Of a DNA stretch of 7,332 nt, positions 1 through 5,898 are shown piece after piece; position 1 is the stretch's first letter; each line of letters opens with the position of its first letter. Position numbers and translations under genes: made by a program. Where the stretch lies: NCBI GenBank assembly GCA_034926235.1, contig JAYFRE010000164.1:1-7332 (forward strand), read 5' to 3'. A model generated the notes under the pieces. The model did not search any database. It was not told where the DNA came from and saw nothing but the letters and a program-made list of their open reading frames with translations. This stretch comes from JAYFRE01 sp034926235 (GTDB taxonomy: Bacteria > Pseudomonadota > Alphaproteobacteria > Rhodospirillales > Magnetospirillaceae).

Positions 1-1365
1 GTCGGTGTTGTTCGAGACGATCTTGATCGAGTTCTTGTTGGCGCCGACGGTGCCGTCCGAACCCAGGCCGTAGAACACCGCGCGGGAAATTCCCTTGGGC
101 GCGGGCAGCAGGAAGTGCGGATCGTAATCCAAGGACAGGCCGGTCACGTCGTCATTGATGCCGACGGTGAAGTGAGCCTTGGGCTTGTCCTTCAGAAGCT
201 CGTCGAACACGGCCTTGGCCATGCCGGGGGTGAACTCCTTCGAGGACAGGCCGTAGCGGCCGCCGATGACATGGATGTCGGACGCGGCGGGACGCTGGCC
301 AGACGCCTTGGCCTCGGCCAGGGCGGACACCACGTCGAGATAGAGCGGCTCGCCCAGCGCGCCGGGCTCCTTGCAGCGGTCGAGAACGGCGATCGTGCGC
401 ACCGTGGTCGGCAGCGCGGAGACGAAGGCATCGATCGAGAAGGGACGGAACAGACGCACCTTGACCAGGCCGACCTTGCGGCCCTGGCTGTTCAGATAGG
501 AAACGGTCCGCTCGACGGTCTCGCCGCCCGAGCCCATGACCACGATGACTTCCTCAGCCTCGGGGTGGCCGACATATTCGAACAGCTTGTAGGCGCGGCC
601 CGTAGCGGCGGCAAAACGGTCCATCTCGTTCTGAACGGTGTCGGGCAAAGTCAGATAGAAGGGATTGCGCGCCTCGAACGCCTGGAAATAGGTGTCGGGG
701 TTCTGCGCCGTGCCATGCACCACCGGCTGGTCCGGGGTCAAACGGCGGCGGCGGTAATCATGGATCAGCGCTTCGTCGATCAGCGACCGCAGCGTCTCGT
801 CCTCAAGATACTCGATCTTGGCAACCTCGTGCGAGGTGCGGAAACCGTCGAAGAAATGCAGGAAGGGCACTCGGCCCTTCAAGGTCGAACACTGGGCGAT
901 GGCGGCCATGTCCTGCGCTTCCTGAACCGAGGCGCTGGAGAGCATGGCAAAGCCGGTCTGGCGGGTCGCCATCACGTCGGAATGGTCGCCGAAGATCGAC
1001 AAGGCGTGGGTCGCAAGCGTGCGGGCCGTAACATGCATGACGAACGGGATAAGCTCACCCGCGATCTTGTACATGTTGGGGATCATCAGCAGCAGGCCCT
1101 GAGAGGCCGTGAAGGTGGTTCCCAAGGCGCCAGCCTGGATCGCGCCGTGGACAGCGCCGGCGGCGCCGCCTTCGGACTGCATTTCGGTGATTTCGAGAGC
1201 AACTCCCCAGAGGTTCTTTTTGCCTTCAGAAGCCCACTGGTCTGCCAACTCCCCCATCGTCGAAGATGGGGTGATCGGGTAGATCACCGCCAATTCGTTG
1301 GCGCGATAGGCGACCGAGGCGCAAGCCTCGTTGCCATCGACGGTGATCATCTGTTTCTGGGTCAT
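1..1365 (-). CDS. nifJ: Pyruvate:ferredoxin (flavodoxin) oxidoreductase, N-terminal part (runs off the left edge)
   Basis: Catalyses CoA-dependent oxidative decarboxylation of pyruvate to acetyl-CoA and CO2 in the cytoplasm, passing electrons to ferredoxin or flavodoxin; in diazotrophs these can feed nitrogenase. The frame is open for 455 codons from ATG 1365 to base 1 without a stop. The family is about 1170-1200 residues, so roughly the first 40% is here. Seen: YPITPSSTMGE at residues 29-39, EITEMQSEGGAAGA at 58-71, HVTARTLATHALSIFGDHSD at 111-130, VGINDDVTGLS at 401-411, and FYGLGSDGTVGANKNS at 431-446. T32, E65 and R115 correspond to the pyruvate/TPP-contacting Thr31, Glu64 and Arg114 of the Desulfovibrio africanus enzyme. 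The N-terminal domain, domain II and the start of the gamma-like domain are covered; the Fe-S and TPP-phosphate domains lie outside. The start is supported by GGAAAG nine bases upstream and by the family's usual N-terminus. No frameshift is seen. A role in nitrogen fixation rather than general fermentation is not shown. Confidence 0.97.
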   Translation of the reverse strand, partial: MTQKQMITVDGNEACASVAYRANELAVIYPITPSSTMGELADQWASEGKKNLWGVALEITEMQSEGGAAGAVHGAIQAGALGTTFTASQGLLLMIPNMYKIAGELIPFVMHVTARTLATHALSIFGDHSDVMATRQTGFAMLSSASVQEAQDMAAIAQCSTLKGRVPFLHFFDGFRTSHEVAKIEYLEDETLRSLIDEALIHDYRRRRLTPDQPVVHGTAQNPDTYFQAFEARNPFYLTLPDTVQNEMDRFAAATGRAYKLFEYVGHPEAEEVIVVMGSGGETVERTVSYLNSQGRKVGLVKVRLFRPFSIDAFVSALPTTVRTIAVLDRCKEPGALGEPLYLDVVSALAEAKASGQRPAASDIHVIGGRYGLSSKEFTPGMAKAVFDELLKDKPKAHFTVGINDDVTGLSLDYDPHFLLPAPKGISRAVFYGLGSDGTVGANKNSIKIVSNNTD

Positions 1366-1465
1366 AACGTATGGCTTTCCGGTTTTTTTTGAAGATCCGA
1401 ACAATCGCCGCATTCAAACACATTTCGGCAGGCAAATTCAAAGAAGTTTGCCAATTCCGCAATGC

Positions 1466-1494
1466 AGCAAAATCGATTCCCGAGGCGGCGTCAA
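1466..1494 (-). promoter_or_regulatory. Weak sigma70-like promoter candidate for nifJ
   Basis: On the minus strand TTGACG (1494-1489, five of six matches to TTGACA) is followed after 17 bases by TTTGCT (1471-1466), a poor -10 match. It would give a leader of about 95 nt before nifJ. The -35 is good but the -10 is weak, so this is tentative. Confidence 0.2.
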
Positions 1495-1608
1495 AGCGTC
1501 GTGGCGGCGTGCCGGAGCGCAATAAAAACCGTGTTTCGGCAACCAATCGCCATTTTCGCATAAATACGGGTTCGAGGAAGGGGGGAAACGCAATCCGAGG
1601 CGTAATTT

Positions 1609-1635
1609 TATGACTATTACTTTCTGGCTATGACT
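1609..1635. repeat. Paired TATGACT direct repeats, 20 bp apart
   Basis: TATGACT occurs at 1609-1615 and again at 1629-1635, a centre-to-centre distance of exactly 20 bp, or about two helical turns. The first copy also lies between GTAAT (1602-1606) and ATTAC (1616-1620), which are inverted complements. This geometry is typical of a regulator binding two sites on one DNA face, but no regulator can be named. It lies about 245-270 bp upstream of the nifJ start. Confidence 0.4.
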
Positions 1636-1654
1636 GCCCGCGGAGGGGCATTTT

Positions 1655-1728
1655 CAGGGGAAATGTTGCAAATAAAGCACAGTCCCATGCGCGCGACAGG
1701 GGAAAAGAGCGGGTGAAACTATCCCATG
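1655..1728. repeat. Two tandem copies of an imperfect inverted repeat
   Basis: The nine-base CAGGGGAAA occurs at 1655-1663 and 1697-1705, and each copy is followed by TCCCATG, at 1683-1689 and 1722-1728. CAGGGGA and TCCCATG are inverted complements with one mismatch, so each module can form a stem of six pairs plus one mismatch around a loop of about 20 bases. The loops differ in sequence and length (21 and 18) while the arms are identical in both copies. It could be a paired operator or, if transcribed, two tandem RNA hairpins. The second right arm overlaps the palindrome CCCATGGG (1723-1730). Confidence 0.5.
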
Positions 1729-1765
1729 GGTTACCGGGGCGGCCAAAAGCGCGCGAAAATCCAGA

Positions 1766-1782
1766 TTCGGCAGAACGCCGAA
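1766..1782 (-). terminator. Weak terminator-like hairpin downstream of tRNA-Asp
   Basis: A perfect six-pair stem, TTCGGC and GCCGAA, surrounds a five-base loop. On the minus strand, the direction of the tRNA, it is followed only by a short T4 tract (TCTGGATTTTCG). It lies 67 bp beyond the tRNA 3' end. It could end tRNA transcription, but without a solid U-tract the call is weak. Confidence 0.3.
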
Positions 1783-1848
1783 AGGCTGTTTCATCGTAAG
1801 GGGAGGGGTGCGATCGCCGCGTATGATCGCTATCGCGGAAAGACCGCG

Positions 1849-1925
<77 letters not shown>

Positions 1926-1943
1926 TCGGCACGGGGAGGCGAC

Positions 1944-1972
1944 GTAATACCAGATGGTTCTGGGGTGCGCAA
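1944..1972 (-). promoter_or_regulatory. sigma70-like promoter of tRNA-Asp
   Basis: On the minus strand TTGCGC (1972-1967) and TATTAC (1949-1944) are separated by exactly 17 bases. The -10 ends 18 bases before the tRNA 5' end at 1925, which fits a short tRNA leader. The match is inferred from consensus only. Confidence 0.6.
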
Positions 1973-2095
1973 GCGCCCTTTTTATCTTTCGGAACAATCC
2001 ATACCAGTTTCGGCTCCCTGAAACGGGGCTGGCGGGGTGCTGCCGCCAAGGCTACACTGGCCGGAGCGGGGACCTGGCCGATGAGGGCTCAAACC

Positions 2096-2284
2096 ATGGG
2101 CGAGATCGTCAATCTGAACCGCGCCCGCAAGGAGCGTCAGCGCGCGGAGAAGGAGCGGCAGGCGGCTATCAACCGCGAACAGTTCGGCCGCACATCTATG
2201 GAACGCGCGCGCACGCGCGAGGAAAAAGCCCGCGCCGACCGCGCGCTGGACGGCAAGAAACAGGACGTTCCAGACCCCGATTAG
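2096..2284 (+). CDS. DUF4169 family small protein
   Basis: A 62-residue, very hydrophilic, Arg/Lys/Glu-rich protein starting MGEIVNLNRARKERQRAEKE and containing NREQFGRTSMERAR. This matches the pattern of DUF4169 proteins, small and of unknown function, known mainly from Alphaproteobacteria. It is predicted cytoplasmic, largely helical and possibly coiled-coil; there is no signal peptide or membrane segment. The ATG at 2096 is chosen over the in-frame ATG at 2081 because GAGGG (2083-2087) lies eight bases upstream and family members begin M-x-EIVNLR. It is divergent from tRNA-Asp and lies 122 bp before the protease lipoprotein gene on the same strand. Family assignment is from recall of the sequence pattern. 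Confidence 0.85.
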   Translation: MGEIVNLNRARKERQRAEKERQAAINREQFGRTSMERARTREEKARADRALDGKKQDVPDPD

Positions 2285-2353
2285 GCGTCGCGGGAATCGC
2301 CAAACGCCACCCCCATTTTGCGCTGATTCATGCACAGAAGCGATCCCCGCCGG

Positions 2354-2382
2354 TTGAAGACGTCCCGTTTCCGTCGCAAAAT
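2354..2382 (+). promoter_or_regulatory. Possible promoter of the Sel1-protease lipoprotein gene
   Basis: TTGAAG (2354-2359) and CAAAAT (2377-2382) are 17 bases apart, each matching four of the six consensus bases. They precede the ATG at 2407 by 24 bases. It is a plausible but weak match; the gene could also be read from upstream together with the DUF4169 gene. Confidence 0.25.
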
Positions 2383-2406
2383 CAAAGTAATTTGGGTGGG
2401 GGGGAA

Positions 2407-4104
2407 ATGATGATGCGGTCGGGTTCGAGACTGGCGGCCAGCCTGATGATAGCGGCCTTGATCTTGAGCGGTTGCCGGACGATTCAGGACGTCGCTTACG
2501 TTAAAGGCAGCGATGCTGCGAACGCCGGACGCTACGAGGAAGCGTTCGAGCAGTTCAAATCCGTTGCCGCCGTCGATGGCTATGACGGCCAGGCTTCAGC
2601 CCAATATCGTTTGGGCGATATGTATCTGGAAGGGCAGGGCACAAAGAGCGACCCGGCACAAGCGCTGCGGATGTTCGAGCTTTGCGCCGCCAGTACGGAT
2701 CGCCAATGGAGGAAGATGGCTCTCTTCAAGCTGGGCGTTTTGTATGATCAGGGCCTTCCCGGCGTCATGGGCCGGGACCGGTTGAAGGCCGCCGGCTATT
2801 TCCGCAAGGCGGCGGATGAGGGGTACGCCCCCGCCGCCAGTTACCTGAAAAGCCTGGAACGCTATCCCGAACTGTTCGTGTCGCTTCATCCCGAGGAATT
2901 CGCTCATGCCACGCCCGGCATGGCCCCTGCCGGGATGTCGGCGGCGTTCGACGCTTTCGAACGCGGCGACACCCAGCGCGCTTTGACGATTTTCCTGTGG
3001 CATGCCCGGAATGGCAACGAACTGGCTCAGGCTTCCGTGGCGCAGTTCTACAAGGATGGGCTGGTGGTGGAGAAAAACCCCGCCAACTATGCGGGATGGG
3101 CCTGGTTGTCCGCTCGCAACGGCAATCCGCGGGCCCAGATGGAGATGGGGCAACTCTACCGCACGGGCAAAATCGTGCCCGGCAGCGACGCTGAAGCCCT
3201 GCAATGGTTTTCGGCAGCCTCGGCCCAAGGCATGGCCGAGGCGACCAAGTGGATGGGAATCATCGTCGCCAACCCGATCGACACAGGGGTCGAACCCGAT
3301 TGGGGCAAGGCTGTCGGTTATTTCAGACAAGCGATCGATGGCGGGTCCACCTTCGGGCTGGTCAATCTCGGCGACGCCATGTTCGCGGGAAAGGGGACGG
3401 TTCGGGATGCCGACGGCGCGCGCCGTCTTTACCAGCAAGCCGCCGATGCGGGGAACGTCGTTGCGCGACGCAAGCTGACCGAAATGGGCGTCGCCTCGGC
3501 TGCCAAATCCCAACTACCGTCTGTCACGACGCCTAAGCCGCCGGTGCTGTCGCCGGTTGAAATCTATGCCAAATTGTCCCCCTCGGTCTTCCGTCTGATC
3601 GCGGCGGATATCAAAGATGATGGGGCCGCCAGCGGTTCGGCCGTTGCGTTGACCTCTTCTCTTGCCATCACCAATTGCCATGTCATCGATGGGTATGACG
3701 TGATCGGCGCGAAAATGGGCGGCGACGTGGCCCTGTTCCGCATCGCGGGCAAAAGTCCGGAAAAGGACATGTGCGTGGTCAAGGCCGATCTGCCGCTGGT
3801 CCCGGCGACGACCTTCCGCCGCTATTCGGATGTGAAGGTCGGCGAGAAAGTCTATGCCATAGGCTCGCCCAAAGCCCTGGAGAACACGCTTTCGGAGGGC
3901 ATCGTTTCGGGGCTTAGGACGTCGGATGGCGTTCGCTATATCCAAACGACGGCGCCGATTGCCCAAGGCTCATCCGGCGGCGGACTGTTCGATGAATATG
4001 GGCGGCTGATCGGCATCACCACCTGGATGGTGAAGGGCGAGGGCAATCTGAACTTCGCCGTCGCTGTTGACGAAGCGCTGGAGGTCCTCGACCGCAGCAA
4101 ATAA
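2407..4104 (+). CDS. Lipoprotein with Sel1-like repeats and a C-terminal HtrA/trypsin-like serine protease domain
   Basis: A 565-residue predicted envelope lipoprotein. Residues 9-20 form a hydrophobic signal segment ending in lipobox LSGC, so Cys23 is the likely lipid anchor; Arg at +2 does not suggest inner-membrane retention. Sel1-like (TPR-related) repeats lie at about 65-100, 103-147, 205-240, 242-276, 277-315 and 316-352, with motifs such as LGDMYLEGQG and MGQLYRTGK. A proline-containing linker (about 362-380) leads to a trypsin/HtrA-like domain (about 380-565). Its triad is visible: His425 in TNCHVI, Asp454 in KDMCVVK, Ser523 in GSSGGG, with spacing close to DegP. No PDZ domain follows. 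Sel1 repeats usually bind proteins, so substrate or partner recruitment near the membrane is inferred. The frame is open back to 1954, but the lipoprotein signal fixes the start among three consecutive ATGs (2407, 2410, 2413); GGTGG (2395-2399) favours 2407. Substrate unknown. Confidence 0.9.
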   Translation: MMMRSGSRLAASLMIAALILSGCRTIQDVAYVKGSDAANAGRYEEAFEQFKSVAAVDGYDGQASAQYRLGDMYLEGQGTKSDPAQALRMFELCAASTDRQWRKMALFKLGVLYDQGLPGVMGRDRLKAAGYFRKAADEGYAPAASYLKSLERYPELFVSLHPEEFAHATPGMAPAGMSAAFDAFERGDTQRALTIFLWHARNGNELAQASVAQFYKDGLVVEKNPANYAGWAWLSARNGNPRAQMEMGQLYRTGKIVPGSDAEALQWFSAASAQGMAEATKWMGIIVANPIDTGVEPDWGKAVGYFRQAIDGGSTFGLVNLGDAMFAGKGTVRDADGARRLYQQAADAGNVVARRKLTEMGVASAAKSQLPSVTTPKPPVLSPVEIYAKLSPSVFRLIAADIKDDGAASGSAVALTSSLAITNCHVIDGYDVIGAKMGGDVALFRIAGKSPEKDMCVVKADLPLVPATTFRRYSDVKVGEKVYAIGSPKALENTLSEGIVSGLRTSDGVRYIQTTAPIAQGSSGGGLFDEYGRLIGITTWMVKGEGNLNFAVAVDEALEVLDRSK

Positions 4105-4135
4105 AGGCCGCTTTTATCATAACCAGCCGGCCCGG

Positions 4136-4154
4136 GGCGGGATGCATTCCCGCC
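4136..4154. terminator. Hairpin between convergent genes, probable bidirectional terminator
   Basis: A perfect seven-pair stem, GGCGGGA and TCCCGCC, with loop TGCAT lies between the plus-strand stop (4104) and the minus-strand stop (4167). Its position suits shared termination. Neither side has a proper T-run, so it may act only as a 3'-end stabilising hairpin or with Rho. Confidence 0.4.
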
Positions 4155-4166
4155 TCAATGTTCCGA

Positions 4167-5729
4167 TCACGTCCCGCCGGAATCGCGGCGGCGTTCCGTT
4201 TTCGGCCAGGGGCGGGGCGCACGCCGGCCCTTGCGCGCGATGCGGGCGGCATCTTTGATCAAAGCTGGCGCGTGCGATTCGTGCCAGCCCGCGATCCGGC
4301 CCGCAGCCCATAATCCGGCGGCGTTTTGCGCCGCTTCGGCCCGCTGACGCAACAGATCCTGGCCGATGGCGATGTCGTTCAACAGCCCCAGCCGGTCCTG
4401 AAGCCGGGCGTAAAGCGCCGACAGGGGCTCGATCCGCGCCGGCGGATAAAGCGGGGCGAAGAAATCCAAGGCATAGCGCAGCTTCTTGACCTGGATGCGC
4501 GCGGCGTGGCGTTGTGCCGGAGGCAGGCGTTCTAGGTGGCGCAGGCTTTTGCGGACCTTGCGGTCACGTGCGTTCAGAACCGCATCGGCCAGCGGGCCAA
4601 GGGGCTGGTCCAGCCGGGCGCGGGCGGTCATGTCCGCCGTGTTCCGCCAAGCGCCGGCTTCGATCCACAAGGCCAGGGTCAGCATCAGCTTTGTGTGGCG
4701 GGGCATGTCCAGCACCTGGCGGACGATGGCGCTCAGGGCTTGCTGTTCGGTCTGGAAATCGGCGTAAAGAGCGTCAAAGCCCGGATCGCCGCCCATGAGC
4801 GGGACCAGGGGATCGAGGATTTCGGCGATGAAGACGTCGCGGTCGCGCGCCGGGGACAGATGGCCTTGAAGCCAGCGGATTTCCGCCGTGATGGCATCGG
4901 TTTCCGGGCCGTCCAGCAGATCGCGGAACAAAGTCATGGCCGAGCGCAGGCGGCGGATGCCGACCCGCATCTGGTGTACCGATTCCGGTGCGCCGGTTCG
5001 GGCCAGGACGTCTTGATTGGCCAGGATCTGCGCCAGGCAGGAATGGGCGATGCGCTGGAACGCCTCGCCCCGGGGCATGTTCGCCGTCAGGGCGACCCGT
5101 CCGGCCTTGACCGGGACGTCCACCGCGTCGTCCGCTAGGGCATAGCCGCGTTCGGCCTTGCTGGCGATGGACAGATGGCAGGGAATGTCGGCGGCCAGGG
5201 CCAGGGCGGTCTGAAATAAAAGAGGTGTCACGCCGCTTTTCAGTTCAAGTTCGGCCTCGCATACCGGCTCGGTCTTCTGACCGGCTGCGATGCGGCCTTC
5301 GTCCAGCGCCAGCTCGACCACGCCGTCGGGAAAAACAAGATGCAGCCGGGTGCGGGAAATCTCGGTGCTGAAAATCGGGGCCAGAGAGCCGCCGATCGAT
5401 TCCTGTGTAAGCAGGGCGCGGATGTCCGGCGCGGCGATGGCCGCCAGATCCGGGGTATCCGACTCGACCGGGTTTTCCCATTCGCCGCGTGTCCATCCGC
5501 CTGCGCCGGCGGCGGTCTTCACGGTCTGGATCCGCGCGCCGCCGGCATGGCGGATGCGCAGGGCGATGCGACGATGCAGCAAAGCCAGTTCGGGCGTATC
5601 GAAATAAAGCGATGTCTGGAATTGGGTGGCCGCCCGTCCGGTCTTGAATTTCCGGATCAAGGGATGGCGGCGCAACGCGTCCAGACCGGCCCGGTCCAGC
5701 CGCAGTTTCACTTCCGTTTCTGCGCCCAC
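4167..5729 (-). CDS. CYTH and CHAD domain protein (inorganic triphosphatase-like)
   Basis: A 520-residue cytoplasmic protein. The CYTH domain (about 1-195) opens with the signature ExExK (E4, E6, K8 in ETEVKL) and continues with ALRIR, IQTVK, an acidic EAELELK strand and SKAERGYALA, the ring of charged residues that binds metal and triphosphate in the tunnel fold. The CHAD domain (about 215-500) is helical, with HQMRVGIRRLR (H252, R255, R259, R260, R262) and VKKLRYALDFF (K415, K416, R418). CHAD domains are known to associate with polyphosphate, and CYTH-CHAD proteins such as E. coli YgiF hydrolyse inorganic triphosphate. That activity is inferred here by homology. GTG 5729 is preferred because AGGGAG lies eight bases upstream and the product then begins MGAETEVKL as usual; GTG 5735 is also in frame but only two bases from that site. 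It converges on the protease gene and diverges from the SPOR lipoprotein gene. Confidence 0.93.
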   Translation of the reverse strand: MGAETEVKLRLDRAGLDALRRHPLIRKFKTGRAATQFQTSLYFDTPELALLHRRIALRIRHAGGARIQTVKTAAGAGGWTRGEWENPVESDTPDLAAIAAPDIRALLTQESIGGSLAPIFSTEISRTRLHLVFPDGVVELALDEGRIAAGQKTEPVCEAELELKSGVTPLLFQTALALAADIPCHLSIASKAERGYALADDAVDVPVKAGRVALTANMPRGEAFQRIAHSCLAQILANQDVLARTGAPESVHQMRVGIRRLRSAMTLFRDLLDGPETDAITAEIRWLQGHLSPARDRDVFIAEILDPLVPLMGGDPGFDALYADFQTEQQALSAIVRQVLDMPRHTKLMLTLALWIEAGAWRNTADMTARARLDQPLGPLADAVLNARDRKVRKSLRHLERLPPAQRHAARIQVKKLRYALDFFAPLYPPARIEPLSALYARLQDRLGLLNDIAIGQDLLRQRAEAAQNAAGLWAAGRIAGWHESHAPALIKDAARIARKGRRAPRPWPKTERRRDSGGT

Positions 5730-5764
5730 GGGCACGGCTCCCTTGCTCTGCGCGAGAGGGAAAC

Positions 5765-5770
5765 ATCATA
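5765..5770 (-). promoter_or_regulatory. Candidate -10 element of the CYTH-CHAD gene
   Basis: On the minus strand TATGAT (5770-5765), five of six matches to TATAAT, lies 35 bases before the GTG start. The upstream -35 position is poor (TTTCTG at 17-base spacing or TTCTGA at 16), so only the -10 is convincing. Confidence 0.35.
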
Positions 5771-5816
5771 GCCCAGAGCGCGGTTTTCAGAAAGTGAAGA
5801 TGACCGGCGCGAATCG

Positions 5817-5842
5817 GAGGCTGATGCGTCGGCTCTTTTTTT
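5817..5842 (+). terminator. Intrinsic-terminator-like hairpin upstream of the SPOR lipoprotein gene
   Basis: On the plus strand GAGGCTGA and TCGGCTC pair with one bulged G (5819) and one G-U, closing a TGCG tetraloop (5825-5828). It is followed at once by seven T residues (5836-5842). The stem plus T-run looks like a genuine intrinsic terminator. It is odd because it lies between divergent genes, 56 bp before ATG 5899, where no plus-strand gene ends. It could end a short RNA or attenuate the lipoprotein leader transcript. TAATAAT (5856-5862) just beyond it is a possible -10 for the gene itself. Confidence 0.5.
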
Positions 5843-5898
5843 GAATGTGTTGGCGTAATAATGCGCCTGACCGCGCGCCGGCTTCCGTTCAAGAGAAC

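Larger units (their letters stand above)
1366..1848. other. Intergenic region upstream of nifJ, no gene seen
   Basis: About 480 bp between the nifJ start and the 3' end of tRNA-Asp. It is more AT-rich than the flanking genes, and its short open frames lack recognisable products or good ribosome binding sites. It probably carries the nifJ promoter and regulatory sites. Contents: an A8 run just upstream of the nifJ ribosome binding site (T8 on the plus strand, 1383-1390), a weak promoter candidate (1466-1494), paired direct repeats (1609-1635), tandem inverted repeats (1655-1728), and a small hairpin (1766-1782). I found no TGT-N10-ACA NifA site, no convincing sigma54 -24/-12 element and no FNR-type TTGAT-N4-ATCAA box by eye. 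Confidence 0.6.

Noticed and set aside
115..1392. A 425-codon open frame on the plus strand opposite nifJ.
   Set aside because: It is antisense to a clear, well-conserved NifJ reading frame; the translation is low-complexity Gly/Arg/His/Asp-rich with no family resemblance. It is a GC-codon shadow.
1430..1456. Possible sigma54 promoter (TTGGCAAACTTCTTTGAA on the minus strand).
   Set aside because: The TGGCA half is present but the required GC of the -12 element is absent at the right spacing.
1226..1561. A 111-codon minus-strand frame covering the nifJ start and leader.
   Set aside because: Overlaps NifJ codons in another frame, lacks a good ribosome binding site and has no recognisable motif.
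1809..1831. Inverted GCGATC/GATCGC pair just downstream of tRNA-Asp.
   Set aside because: Six-base stem with a long loop and no T-run; consistent with chance in GC-rich DNA, so not called as a terminator.
1954..2406. Possible 151-residue N-terminal extension of the protease lipoprotein.
   Set aside because: It overlaps the DUF4169 gene in another frame, is low complexity, and would bury the clear signal peptide and lipobox inside the protein.
2596..3513. A 305-codon minus-strand frame opposite the Sel1 repeats.
   Set aside because: Antisense shadow of a coding region with clear Sel1 motifs and protease triad on the plus strand.
4536..5138. A 200-codon plus-strand frame opposite the CHAD domain.
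   Set aside because: Antisense to the conserved CHAD coding sequence and without any domain resemblance.
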